46,479 nt of DNA from Allosalinactinospora lopnorensis (lineage in GTDB: Bacteria > Actinomycetota > Actinomycetes > Streptosporangiales > Streptosporangiaceae): the NCBI RefSeq assembly GCF_000981225.1, contig NZ_LAJC01000047.1, positions 1-46,479 on the forward strand. The letters are read 5' to 3'. The stretch's first letter is position 1; each line of letters begins with the position of its first letter. Shown here piece by piece: positions 32,355 to 41,953 of the stretch. The translations under genes were made by a program, and so were the position numbers. The notes beneath the pieces were generated by a model. That model searched no databases and was not told where the DNA came from. It saw nothing but the letters and a program-made list of their open reading frames with translations.

Positions 32355-33392
32355 TCAGGCCTCGTCACCGAGGGCCGAGGCCGCCTTGCGCTTGCGCGCG
32401 AAGTACATCGCAGCGCCGCCGCCGCCGAGAGCGGCCGCGGCCGCGGCGATCAGCCCGGCCAGCGCCGAGCCAGTCACGGGAAGGCCGCCGGACGCCTGCT
32501 CGGAGTCGTCGCCGGGCGCAGCCTGCTCGTCGCCCTCGTCGGCCTCGTCCTCCTTGCCGTCCTCGGGCGCCTCTTCCTCCTTCTCGCCCTTGTCACCCTC
32601 GTCGCCCGGCTTCTCGGGCTTCTCGGGCTTCTCCTCCTCAGGTGCCTCCTCCTCGGGGGCCTCCTCCTCGGAGATCTTCTTCATGCAGCTGGCCTCGGCG
32701 GTACCGAGAACGGACACGGCGTTTCCGCAGATGTCCACGGCGGCGTTCACCGGAACGTTCACCTCGTTGCCGCTGGCGGTACCGCCGGAGCCGTTGTTCT
32801 CCGAACCGGCCCCGTTGTCCTCGGACTCCTGCATGTCGCCGACCATCGCCTCGCAGTCGGCTTCGGACTCGCCGAGCACCGCAAGGGAGTTCCCGCAGAT
32901 GTCGACCGCAACGTCGACCGGCACGTTGATCGTGTTGCCGCTGGCGGTACCGCCGGACTCCGAGCCGCCCTCTTCACCGCCGTCCTCGCCGGACTCCTCG
33001 GCCATGTCCTCCATGACCTTGGTGCAGCCCGCCTTGGAGAGGCCGCCGACAGCGGCGGAGTTGCCGCAGATGTCCACGGCGGCGTTCACGGGAATGTTCA
33101 CCTCGTTGTTCTGGGCGACGCCATCGGAGCCACCGGATTCCGAGCCGCCCTGCCCCTCCTCGCTCTCGGCGTAGAGGGTCTCCGCCACCTTCTGGCACTC
33201 GGCCTCGGAGATACCAAGGGCGGCGAGGGAATTACCGCACAGCTCGGCCTTGACGTTGGCCGGAACGTTGACCTGGTTGCCACTGCCCACGTCGTCGGTT
33301 CCGGGGGCCGCGAACGCGATGGAGGTCGCCCCGCTGACCAGCCCTGCTGTGAGGACGGTGACGGAGGCGGAGGCGTACAGCTTCTTACGCAT
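32355..33392 (-). CDS. Long chaplin with four chaplin domains and LPVTG sortase signal
   Basis: 345 residues. Signal peptide to about residue 29 (LVSGATSIAFAA). Four chaplin domains follow, starting GNQVNVPANVKAELCGNS, NNEVNIPVNAAVDICGNS, GNTINVPVDVAVDICGNS and GNEVNVPVNAAVDICGNA. Each has a Cys in the CGN motif and a second near its end. Highly acidic Glu/Gly/Ser linkers of about 30 residues separate them. A long Glu/Pro/Lys stalk leads to LPVTG near residue 304, a hydrophobic helix and an RKRK tail for sortase anchoring. Chaplins assemble into hydrophobic amyloid on aerial hyphae. The usual streptomycete long chaplins carry two domains and LAxTG. Confidence 0.9.
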   Translation of the reverse strand: MRKKLYASASVTVLTAGLVSGATSIAFAAPGTDDVGSGNQVNVPANVKAELCGNSLAALGISEAECQKVAETLYAESEEGQGGSESGGSDGVAQNNEVNIPVNAAVDICGNSAAVGGLSKAGCTKVMEDMAEESGEDGGEEGGSESGGTASGNTINVPVDVAVDICGNSLAVLGESEADCEAMVGDMQESEDNGAGSENNGSGGTASGNEVNVPVNAAVDICGNAVSVLGTAEASCMKKISEEEAPEEEAPEEEKPEKPEKPGDEGDKGEKEEEAPEDGKEDEADEGDEQAAPGDDSEQASGGLPVTGSALAGLIAAAAAALGGGGAAMYFARKRKAASALGDEA

Positions 33393-33418
33393 ATTCAGGC
33401 ATGACCTTTCGAAGATTC

Positions 33419-33435
33419 GATCACGGATCGTGATC
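33419..33435 (-). promoter_or_regulatory. Palindrome in the chaplin leader
   Basis: GATCACG-GAT-CGTGATC is a perfect 7+7 inverted repeat 27 bases before the chaplin start. Its outer bases (TCAC...GTGA) fit the half-sites of the BldD box (TNAC...GTNA), though the two inner positions differ. A developmental regulator binding here is plausible but inferred. Confidence 0.4.
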
Positions 33436-34050
33436 CCCTGAGGCCGCAGAGCCACTACGAGCGGGTTCAGCGGACGTCGGCCCAAAGAAGATGCGGGGGG
33501 ATTCATATCGCGCGCCAGTGGTGTGCGACAGACCGGCCAATTCGGCACGGCCCGGCCACCCGAATGCGCAGGGATGCATTCTGACCCACCGACGATCCGC
33601 AACGCTACCAGCTTGTCCACCCGCGCACGGGGCTCTTTAAAAAAAATCCGCGCGCCGCCGGGAGGCATCGCATTGCACGCTACGGTTTGCGACCCTATCC
33701 GCTGGCCGTCGATACCTTCTCGATAAGCGAGAGTTACCGAAAAACAACCTTCGTTCCGCCGAACAGCGCGGCCTCCCACTGCCTCGGAATTCGCGCCAAG
33801 AAACCACGAATCTCCTTCACATATTAGTATCAGAGGCCCGGGCCGCCGCATCACTCCGGCAATACCGACAATTGGTACGAGAAATTACCGGAATGCTCTG
33901 ACCGCCCGCGGACACACAAAGGCCCCGGGCCGGAGGGCGGCGGAGCCGAGGCGTGGCCCACGATGGTGCTCACCATGCCGGCACGCTCGTTCTCGATCCC
34001 GGTTAAGCGTGCCGCGTTGCGGTTGTCCGTGCGGGGGGTGCCCCGTTCCG
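33436..34050. other. Chaplin upstream region and add downstream region
   Basis: About 615 bases without a gene. 33600-33850 is less GC-rich, with an A-run AAAAAAA near 33640 and CATATTAGTATCAG near 33820, as expected for a promoter region. The chaplin frame stays open upstream to 33854 but lacks protein-like features. Near the add stop lie two inverted repeats: ATGGTG-CT-CACCAT (33963-33976) and CGGCACGCT (33979-33987) with AGCGTGCCG (34016-34024), candidate terminator structures for add. Confidence 0.45.
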
Positions 34051-35091
34051 CTACTGCCCCGACCATCGCTCCAGAACCTCGTCGATCTCGGCGAGCAGCG
34101 CGCGTTCGACGGAGCCGTCGAGGTAAGAAGCGACCACACCGTTGCGGGCCAGATCGGTCAGCTCCGCGGCGCCAAGTCCGAGCCGGTGGGCGACGCGGTA
34201 CTCGTTCAGCAGATCGGTACCGAACATCGGCGGATCGTCGGAGTTCAGCGAAACGGTCAGACCCGCACGCAGCATCCGCGGCAGCGGATGCCGCTCGATC
34301 CTCTCGATGGCACCGGTGCACAGGTTCGAGGTGGGGCAGACGTCGAGCGGTACGCCCGTCTCCCTCAGCCGATCGACCAGCGCGGGATCGCGCATGCAGT
34401 CGATGCCGTGACCGATCCGCTCCGCGCCCAGCAGGTCGAGTGCCTCGCGGATCCGCTCCGGGCCGCCGTTCTCCCCCGCATGCGGGAGGCTGTGCAGCCC
34501 GGCCGCGCGTGCGCGGGCGAAGAGATCGGCGAACGGCGCGCGAGAGACCTCCACACTTCCTACGCCGAAGCCGATGACACTGGCCGGGCCGTCCTTCAGC
34601 ACCGCGTCGAGCGTCTGCTCACCGGTCTCGACCCCGTAGTCACCGGGGAAGTCGGGGACCCAGCGCATGCGGATGCCGTGCTCGCGCTCGGCTTCGCGCC
34701 GGGCATGCTCGATGCCTTCGAACACCACACCGGCCGGGATACCGCGCATGAGGTGGGCGTACAAGCTGACATGCAGTTCGGCGTACCGCACGTTCTGCGC
34801 CGCGAGGCGTGCCGCGACGTCGGCGGTCAGGCGCGCGAAGTCCTCCTCGTCGCACAGCGTTTCCAGAGAGGTCAGGTAGACCTCGATGAAGTGCGGGAAG
34901 TCGCGGAACTCGTACCAGTCGCGCACCCCCTCCAGCGAGTCGGGCACGCTCGTCACACGGTGTTTGGCTGCGAGGTCGAGCAGCGTCGCCGGCTGCATCG
35001 AGCCTTCCAGGTGGACGTGCAGTTCCACCTTGGGCAACTCGCGGATGAATGCCTCGATGCCGGGAGAGACGGCCGCCGGAGAGCTCTGCAT
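34051..35091 (-). CDS. add: Adenosine deaminase
   Basis: 346 residues. Deaminates adenosine to inosine (purine salvage). Zinc and catalytic residues are in place: HVHLEGS near residue 23, the histidine in LHSLPHAGENGG, the glutamate of the same segment, HGIDC, and SLNSDDPPMFGT with the metal-binding aspartate. The start is taken at ATG 35091 (MQSSPAAVSPGIEAFI); the upstream in-frame ATG adds unnatural residues. Substrate could also be an adenosine derivative, since Add-like paralogues exist in actinobacteria. Confidence 0.92.
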   Translation of the reverse strand: MQSSPAAVSPGIEAFIRELPKVELHVHLEGSMQPATLLDLAAKHRVTSVPDSLEGVRDWYEFRDFPHFIEVYLTSLETLCDEEDFARLTADVAARLAAQNVRYAELHVSLYAHLMRGIPAGVVFEGIEHARREAEREHGIRMRWVPDFPGDYGVETGEQTLDAVLKDGPASVIGFGVGSVEVSRAPFADLFARARAAGLHSLPHAGENGGPERIREALDLLGAERIGHGIDCMRDPALVDRLRETGVPLDVCPTSNLCTGAIERIERHPLPRMLRAGLTVSLNSDDPPMFGTDLLNEYRVAHRLGLGAAELTDLARNGVVASYLDGSVERALLAEIDEVLERWSGQ

Positions 35092-35204
35092 GGTAGCGAC
35101 GCTATCGCGCGGCCGCCTCCACCCCAAGCCTCTGTCCACCACCTGTGGACGGCAGGGCGCAGGGGCGACGGGGGGAGGCGGCCGGAGCCGGTCCCGCGGT
35201 CCGC

Positions 35205-36688
35205 TCAGCCGCCCTCAGGCGCGCCGTCTACCCGCCGGGGCAGTCCGAGCGGGTTTCCGTCGCGCAGTGCCTCGGGAAGCATGGAGTCCGGCAGTCCCTG
35301 GTAGCTCACCGGACGCAGGAAACGGCGGATCGCCGTGGCTCCCACTGAGGTGTGCAGCGCCGCGGTCGTCGCCGGATAGGGACCGCCGTGGTGCATCGAA
35401 TGCGTCACCGCGACCCCGGTGGGCCACCCGTTCCACAGGACGCGCCCGGCCTTCGCGGTGAGCTCGTCCAGCAACCGCGGGGCGAGCGTGTCGCCGTCGC
35501 TGTCCTCCTCGGCGTGCACGGTCGAGGTGAGCTGCCCCTGCAGTACGCCGGCCACCTCCAGCAGCCGGTCCTCCTCGGAGTACTCGACCACCAGCGAGGC
35601 CGGGCCGAAGCACTCCTCCAGCAGAACATCGGTGTAGGCGAGCAGCGCGTCGACGTCCGTGCGCAGCAATGTGGCGTCCAGCCGTCTTCGGTCGCCGCCC
35701 CGCGCACCAGCACCTCCGTCACCGGATGTTCGGCCAGCTCACCCAAACGCTCGTCGAACCCGCCGGCCACACTCTCGTTGAGCAACGGAGCCCGGTTCCG
35801 CTGGGTCAGGTTGTCGACGAGCGTGTCCAGCCCGGTTCCCTCCGGCACCAGCAGAACGCCCGGCTTGGTGCAGAACTGGCCGACCCCCAGCGTGAATGAG
35901 TCGGCGTACCCGCTGAGGATCTCCTCACCGCGCTTGGCCATGGCGGCGCGGGTGACGAAGACCGGGTTGAGGCTGCCGAGTTCCCCGTAGAACGGGATCG
36001 GATCAGGACGCGACGCGGCCAGGTCGTGCAGTGCGCGACCGCCGCGGATCGACCCGGTGAACCCGACGGCCCGTGTCTGCGGGTGCAGCACGGCGCGCCG
36101 CCCGGTCTCGGTGCCGAAGACGACGGCGAAAGCCCCGCCGGGAGCGCCCGCGTCGGCCAGGGCCTCCGAGACGACCGCACCGGTGCGCCACGCCAGGCGC
36201 GGATGGCCCGGATGGGCTTTCACCACAACGGGGCACCCGGCGGCCAGGGCCGAAGCGGTGTCGCCGCCGGCCGTGCTGAACGCGAAGGGGAAGTTGCTGG
36301 CCCCGAAGACGATGACCGGCCCGAGCGGTACCAGCATCCGCCGCACGTCCAGGCGCGGCCCCATACCCCACTGCGGGTCGGCGGTGTCGACGGAGGCCTC
36401 CAGGTAGGAGCCCTCGTCGAGGACATCGGCGAAGAAGCGCAGCTGGAATGTCGTGCGCCCCAGTTCCGACCGGCAGCGCGCTTCGGGCAGGTGGCTCTCG
36501 GCCTGCGCGATCGGGACGAGCTCCTCGGCGGCGGCGTCGAGGGCGTCGGCAACACGCCGCAGCAGCTCGGCGCGTTCACCGGGCCGCATCCCGCCGAGAA
36601 CGGGGGCCGCCGCCGCGGCGGCGGTCAGCACCCGGTCGAGCTCGGCCTCGGTGGTGTCGGGAAGGGGAGCGGCTGTATCGGTGGTCAT
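35205..36688 (-). CDS. Aldehyde dehydrogenase, alpha-ketoglutaric semialdehyde type (frameshifted)
   Basis: NADP-type ALDH related to 2,5-dioxovalerate dehydrogenases of sugar-acid catabolism. MLVPLGPVIVFGASNFPFAF (coenzyme site), VVVKAHPGHP, catalytic Glu in PFYGELGSLNPVFV, catalytic Cys in VGQFCTKPGVLLVPEG. The frame breaks at 35673-35674; with one more base EDGWT continues PTLLRTDVDALLAYTDVLLE, then ECFGPASLVVEY and the family's C-terminal text MHHGGPYPATTAALHTSVG to the stop at 35205. Restored length about 495, normal. ATG 36688 (MTTDTAAPL) has GGAGGG upstream at better spacing than the ATG six bases earlier. Divergent from a TetR gene. Confidence 0.9.
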
Positions 36689-37030
36689 AAACATGCCCTC
36701 CGCGAGAGAGAGTACGAAAGATCATCCAGGGCCCAGCCAACCGTCTCCACCCGCTCATTCGAAAGGGTTGCGCACGTCCCTCGCGGGGTAAAGGCACCAA
36801 CCAGCCCTCCGAAAAATACGGCAAACACCCCCAGAACCCGCGAAATGCGGCAGCAGGATCGGTGCGGATACGGTAAACCGGGCCTAACGACTCTGCTAAG
36901 CCCCTGTTGTCGACGGTTCGTTCACCGCCTCCCACAGGCGAAACCGGACATATCCACTCCGAGTGGGAACCCGCAGCAAACCGGGACGTACGGGAACCGG
37001 GCCCATACCCAAGGACATCATAGAAGCGTG
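36689..37030. other. Divergent promoter region of ALDH and TetR genes
   Basis: About 340 bases without a gene, somewhat richer in A/T than the flanks (around 36790-36850). It must carry both promoters and any TetR operator. I found no long perfect palindrome, only short inverted words, so no operator is proposed. Confidence 0.4.
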
Positions 37031-37776
37031 ATGACGACTCACAGCGGCTCCACGACCGCCGCCCCCGGAAGCCACGAGGCCACCGGAACGGGCGGTGGCG
37101 TCAGCGAGCGGACCGATACGGGAACCGGCACGTCCCCGGAGCGCCCCGCCGAGGCACCCCTGATGAACGCTCCACTGCGCCGCAGGCCGGCGCAGCAGCG
37201 CAGCATGGCCCGAGTGCGGAAGATGCTCGACGCGTGCGCCGAACTCCTGGAGGAGAGCGGCTACAACGACCTGTCCACGACCAGGATCGCCGAGCGCGCC
37301 GGGGTCGCCATCGGCTCGGTGTACCAGTTCTTCCCGGACAAGAAGGCGATGGTCCAGGCACTCGGCCTGCGCTACCTGGACCAGTTCAGCGGCCGGGTAA
37401 CCGACCGGCTGCGCCAGAACACGTTCGGGCACTGGACCGAGGCCGTCGACGTGATCATCGACGAGTACCTCGACATGCACCGCAACGTACCGGGTTTCCG
37501 CGTCCTGCACTTCGGCGACGCGGTGGACGCCCACCTCCTCGACGCCGGCGCCGACAACAACAAGGTCATCGCGACCCGGCTGCGCGAACTGCTCACCTCC
37601 ACCGCCGGTGTGGAGGACAGCGAAGAGCTCAACTACGCGGCGATGGTGGCCGTCGAGGCCGCCGACGCCGTGCTGAAGCTCGCCTTCCGCGACGCCCCGA
37701 AGGGGACCCCCGCCTGATCGAGGAGACCAAACTCCTCGTCCGCGGCTACCTCGGACGGCATTTCCCCGCGGAATAG
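37031..37776 (+). CDS. TetR-family transcriptional regulator (frameshifted at 3' end)
   Basis: About 248 residues from ATG 37031. A low-complexity Thr/Gly-rich N-terminal tail of about 45 residues precedes the helix-turn-helix: MLDACAELLEESGYNDLSTT, RIAERAGVAIGSVYQFFPDK. The ligand domain runs to KLAFRDAPKG. There the G-run 37702-37705 lacks one base; restored, the protein ends DPRLIEETKLLVRGYLGRHF PAE at 37776, a natural TetR C-terminus, whereas the literal frame stops early at 37717. It is divergent from the ALDH gene and probably controls it, with a carboxylate or aldehyde as a plausible inducer. Confidence 0.85.
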
Positions 37777-38107
37777 GACCCCGGCACCGGTGCGACCTTC
37801 GCGGCCCGGACAAGCCGAAGTGTAGGGTGTCTTCGCCCCGGCCACTGATGAAGACGACGCCGCACCTGGCACCATGGACAGTGGCGGGCCAGGCTCCGAG
37901 CACCATCAGGACCGGCCTGTTCGTCGCCGCGAAGGCAGCCGGGGGATACGGACACCGGTTCCCGGTAGGGTGCGCCGGAACCGATCAGACGCCACACGGC
38001 GGCACCCACTCTCATCGAAGACTTGTCCGCCACGCACCAATGAGGTTCACAACGCGCGCCGGATCCCGCCTTCCCAAGCCGCGTTGGAACACGGGAGGGA
38101 ACCCTCA
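37777..38107. other. Intergenic region upstream of the hydrolase-fold gene
   Basis: About 330 bases. GCACCGGTGC at 37784-37793 is a perfect palindrome just after the TetR stop and may belong to its terminator or an operator. The rest shows no gene. GGAGGGA at its end is the ribosome-binding site of the next gene. Confidence 0.4.
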
Positions 38108-38988
38108 GTGGTAGCTGACAATACGCTCACCCAACCGATAACCGGCTCGGCCGCGGGAGTGCCCTTTCTGGCGATCCCCCCGGCGATCATGAACGACCCG
38201 GACGAGCCCGCTCCGATGATCATCGCGCTCCACGCGTTCGAACCCCCGCGCAGCGAGACCGCCCTCGCAGGTACCCTCCCGCTGGCCTCGCTGCCGGCAT
38301 GGCGGTTCTACCTGGGGCTTCCACTGTTCGGGTCCCGGCTGCCCGAAGGCGGCGTCGCCGAGATCAACCGCCGCGGCCAGGAGGACTACCTGATCCAACT
38401 GTACGGCCCCATCGTCGAGCAGGCGACCGCCGAGGTATCCCGTGTCGTCAGCGAACTGCGCGCTAGGTTCCCCATCCACGACGGACCGATCGGCCTGATG
38501 GGAGTCGGCACCGGAGGTGCGGCGACCCTGCTCGCGCTGGCCGAGAGCAAGCTGGAGATCGGCGCCACCGGGGTGGTCAACCCGATCATCGACCCCACAC
38601 CAGTACTCAAGGCGCGCGAGCAGCGGCTCGGCGTGGCCTACCAATGGAGCGACACGTCCCGCGACGTCGCGACGTGGCTCGACTTCATCTCCCGCGCGGG
38701 CGACCTCTCCGGGCGCCGGCCGCAGTCGCCGCTGCTGATCATCAACGGACTGCAGGACCCGGTGATCGTCCCCGAGCACGGACAGAGGCTCTACGACGCC
38801 CTTGCGCCGCAGTACCCGCAGTCGAGCCTGCGGCACATCGTCATACCCGACCTCGCCCACACGATGGGCCCCGAGCCCGGCCTCGAACCCGGGCCGCCGG
38901 CGCCGGGCAACGTGCTGGCCGACCGCGCTTGGCAGAGTGGTTCCATGTGCACCTGACCTCCGCGGCGGCCGCGCCCGAACCGCGGTAG
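38108..38988 (+). CDS. Alpha/beta-hydrolase fold protein, dienelactone-hydrolase-like (frameshifted at 3' end)
   Basis: About 293 residues from GTG 38108 (GGAGGGA upstream). Fold text: APMIIALHAFEPPRSETAL, PAWRFYLGLPLFGSRLPEGG, IGLMGVGTGGAATLLALAES, SPLLIINGLQDPVIVPEHGQ, and IVIPDLAHTMGPEPG with the usual Asp and His. The nucleophile elbow reads GVGTGG, with no Ser or Cys at the expected place. The literal frame ends WQSGSMCT at 38956. One more C at 38938 gives ADRALAEWFHVHLTSAAAAP and a stop at 38988, a far more natural C-terminus for this fold. Confidence 0.75.
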
Positions 38989-39146
38989 CCCCGGCGCGCG
39001 GGCGGTCGCGGCCTTTCGTGAACCAGCGTTCACCCGCGGCTCTCCACCGCATTCACCGGTGGACTTCTCAAGGTCAGTCCGAGCACCTTGTATGGGTAGG
39101 ACCCCTGGTGTGATCCGAGTACCCATTCCTTAGGAAGGCGGCCTAC

Positions 39147-39788
39147 GTGACGGAACCGGCACCGGTCTTCGCCAGCGGGGTCGATCACGAACGCCTCACC
39201 GAGCAGCTCCGGTTCATCCTGGAAACCGACAAGCTGAAGCGGATCCTGCGCCGGAACATGCTCATGGACGGGTCCCGACGTGAGAACGATGCCGAGCACT
39301 CCTGGCAACTCGCCCTCACAGCCCGGGTCTTCGCCGAGTACGCGCCGCCGGGAACCGACATCGACCATGTCGTCGAGATGCTGCTGCTGCACGACATCGT
39401 CGAGATCGACGCGGGGGACACCTTCGTCTACGACGTCCACGCCTCCGAATCGCAGGCTGAGCGCGAGCGCGCCGCCGCCGATCGGCTCTACGCCCTGCTG
39501 CCCGCAGACCAGGCGGAGCGCACCCGCGCGCTCTGGGAGGAGTTCGAGGCTCGCGAGACCCCCGAGGCCCGGTTCGCCGGCGCCGTCGACCGGCTCGCCC
39601 CCATGCTCGCCAACTGGCATACCGAGGGCGGAGCCTGGGTGCGCTACAAGGTCACCCGGGCCCAGGTGACGGAGCAGGTGCAGATCATCGCGAAGGGCTC
39701 CGAAGTGCTGGGATCCTACGCCGCGGCGCTGATCGAGGACGCCGATCGGCGCGGCTACTTCGTTCACTCCCCGCCGCGGGTGGACTAG
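39147..39788 (+). CDS. HD-domain hydrolase (YfbR/HDDC2-like)
   Basis: 213 residues from GTG 39147 with AGGAAGG upstream. HD metal site: RRENDAEHSWQLAL (first His), EMLLLHDIVEIDAGDTF (His-Asp), and the last Asp in FAGAVDRLAPMLANW. The same residue spacing is found in YfbR/HDDC2 5'-deoxynucleotidases, so nucleotide dephosphorylation is the best guess. It overlaps the convergent permease gene by four bases. Confidence 0.85.
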   Translation: MTEPAPVFASGVDHERLTEQLRFILETDKLKRILRRNMLMDGSRRENDAEHSWQLALTARVFAEYAPPGTDIDHVVEMLLLHDIVEIDAGDTFVYDVHASESQAERERAAADRLYALLPADQAERTRALWEEFEARETPEARFAGAVDRLAPMLANWHTEGGAWVRYKVTRAQVTEQVQIIAKGSEVLGSYAAALIEDADRRGYFVHSPPRVD

Positions 39789-40543
39789 ATCCGGCCGAGG
39801 AGCAGCTGCGCCGCCGCCGTCAACCCAACGGCCACTATGACGATACGCAGCACGAAAGGCGTGAGTTTGCGGCCGAACCAAGCGCCGAAGTACCCGCCGA
39901 GGACTGAACCGGCGGCGATGAGGCCGACCACCGGCCAGATGGGCGAGGCGAAAATGATATAGAACGCGGCGGCCGTCGCGTTGACGACGAAGGCCAGCAC
40001 GTTCTTCAGGGCGTTGATCCGGTGCAGTTCCTCGTCCATCGCCGCACCCATCATGCTGATGAGGACGATGCCTTGGGCCGCCGCGAAGTACCCGCCGTAG
40101 ACCCCGGCGCCGTAGATCCCGAAGGGCAGCAGCACCCCTCCGTTCAGCCGGGCGGGGCGCCGCTTCCGCGCCCACGCGGTGATCCGCGGCTGCAGCATGA
40201 TGAGGACGCAGGACATCGCGATGAGCACGGGAACAACGGACTCGAACACGCCCTCGGGCAGGTTGAGCAGGAGCGCCCCGCCAGTGAGCGCCCCGGCGAA
40301 CGCCATGGAACCGAACCGGATCAACCGGGAACGCTGCCCCTTCAGCTCCCGCCGGTAGCCGATCGCCCCGGTGAGCGCCCCGGGAGCCAGGCCGATGCTG
40401 TTGGAGATCGACGCCAGCACGGGCGGGTACCCCAGCGCCAGCAGCACCGGGAACGTGAGGAGTGTCCCGGAGCCGACGATGGCGTTGATGCCACCGGCAC
40501 CTATGCCCGCCAGCAGAATGGCGAGCGCGTCCCACAGACTCAT
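39785..40543 (-). CDS. TSUP (TauE/SafE) family membrane permease
   Basis: 252 residues with seven to eight predicted helices. The first, LAGIGAGGINAIVGSGTLLT followed by FPVLLALGYPPVLASISNSI, is the signature of the 4-TMS-repeat TauE/SafE family, and the mirrored motif reappears as YGGYFAAAQGIVLISMMGA. Members export sulfite, sulfoacetate or related anions; the substrate here is unknown. ATG 40543. Monocistronic. Confidence 0.88.
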   Translation of the reverse strand: MSLWDALAILLAGIGAGGINAIVGSGTLLTFPVLLALGYPPVLASISNSIGLAPGALTGAIGYRRELKGQRSRLIRFGSMAFAGALTGGALLLNLPEGVFESVVPVLIAMSCVLIMLQPRITAWARKRRPARLNGGVLLPFGIYGAGVYGGYFAAAQGIVLISMMGAAMDEELHRINALKNVLAFVVNATAAAFYIIFASPIWPVVGLIAAGSVLGGYFGAWFGRKLTPFVLRIVIVAVGLTAAAQLLLGRI

Positions 40544-40738
40544 CCTCGACCTTCGCGCTCAGACGACAGTGCCGCCGCCACACCACCGCTCCCATTACGG
40601 CGGGAAACCCTGATCGCGCCAGGACAAGGGCATTCATGGCAGGAACGTGCCCGCCTATGAAATCAGACCGGCCTCACCCGGGAACGAGAGCCCCCGTGCG
40701 GAGGCCGTCCCGCGTTCGGAACAGCGAAGGAGCCGAAC

Positions 40739-41698
40739 CTACCGGCTCGGGGGCGTCGCCTGGCGGGCCTCGGTCTGATCGGCTCCGGCGTCGTCCCGCA
40801 TCTTCTCGAAGACCCCCCCGATGCCCTCCAGTGCCTTGCCCATCTCGCTCGGCACGATCCACACCTTGTTGGAGTCGCCCCGCGCGATCTCCGGGAGCTT
40901 CTGCAGGTACTGGTAGGCGAGCAGCTCTTGACTGACCTTCCCGGAATGCAGCGCCTTGAACACCATCGCGATCGCGTCGGCCTCACCACGGGCGCGCAGC
41001 GTCATCGCCTCCGCCTCGGCTTTGGCCTGCACAGTCGCCGACTCCGCCTCACCGCGGGCGCGCAGCACAGACGCGGACTGCTCGCCTTCGGCCCGCAGGA
41101 TCGCCGACTGCTTCTCACCCTCGGCGCTGAGGATCTGCGCGCGCTTGTCGCGGTCGGCGCGCATCTGCTTCTCCATGGCCTCCTGCACCGACTCCGGGGG
41201 CTCGACGCCCTTCAGCTCGACCCGGCTGACTTCGATCCCCCAATTGACCGTGGCCTCGTCCAGCACCGAGCGGAGCTCCCGGTTGATCTCCTCCCGGGAG
41301 GTCAGGGTCTGCTCCAGGTCCATACCGCCGATGACGTTGCGCAACGTGGCCGAGGCGAGCTGCTCTACCGCCTGTATGAAGTTGGCCACCTGGTAGGTGG
41401 CGTTATAGGGGTCGGTGACCTGGACGTAGACCGCGGTGTCGACGTTAACGGAGAGGTTGTCCTGGGTGATGGCGGCCTGCGGCGGGAAGCTGACCACCTG
41501 CACACGCAGGTCGATGCGCTCGCGGACGTGGTCGACGAACGGGATGACGATGTTGAATCCCGACTTCAGCGTGCGGTGGTACCCGCCGAAACGCTCCACG
41601 ACGTCGGTCATCCTGTGCGGAACGATACGGACGCTGCGATAAGCGATGGCGAGCAGGATCGCCACGAATATCAGCAGGATTATGACAACGGGAAGCAT
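40739..41698 (-). CDS. SPFH/Band 7 (stomatin-like) membrane protein
   Basis: 319 residues from ATG 41698. N-terminal membrane helix LPVVIILLIFVAILLAIAYR, then the SPFH domain (VERFGGYHRTLKSGFNIVIP, VNVDTAVYVQVTDPYNATYQ, ASATLRNVIGGMDLEQTLTS). A long Ala/Glu coiled coil follows with repeated AEGE and ARGEAE words (about 195-255), ending in a Pro/Ser tail. It probably forms membrane scaffolds or helps quality control. The NfeD partner usual in some bacteria is not adjacent. Confidence 0.92.
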   Translation of the reverse strand: MLPVVIILLIFVAILLAIAYRSVRIVPHRMTDVVERFGGYHRTLKSGFNIVIPFVDHVRERIDLRVQVVSFPPQAAITQDNLSVNVDTAVYVQVTDPYNATYQVANFIQAVEQLASATLRNVIGGMDLEQTLTSREEINRELRSVLDEATVNWGIEVSRVELKGVEPPESVQEAMEKQMRADRDKRAQILSAEGEKQSAILRAEGEQSASVLRARGEAESATVQAKAEAEAMTLRARGEADAIAMVFKALHSGKVSQELLAYQYLQKLPEIARGDSNKVWIVPSEMGKALEGIGGVFEKMRDDAGADQTEARQATPPSR

Positions 41699-41953
41699 CG
41701 GGGGCGGCTCCGGCTCTCCTGTCGGGGGTGACGCAGCGGTACGCAGATGGACGAGACGATCACAGACGTGTGCGCGCATCCACGCGGAGATCATAAAACG
41801 CGCCTATGCGCGCGTTCGCACAGAGCATCTATGACGTCACATCAAACCCGCGCAACCTGACCACATTCGGCCAGCAGTCCTGGTTACGGCCGACCGGATG
41901 CCCTGCTTTCGGCAGGGCGCTATTCGCTCCACCACGGTCGCCGCTCCTCGGTC

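Noticed and set aside
33393-33854. Extension of the chaplin frame upstream to 33854
   Set aside because: A normal signal peptide starts at 33392; the extension would bury it and shows no protein features. The region is the promoter.
34051-34321. Plus-strand frame with an apparent basic protein opposite the start and end of add
   Set aside because: Composition is Arg/Ser-rich shadow text of the add gene and its downstream region.
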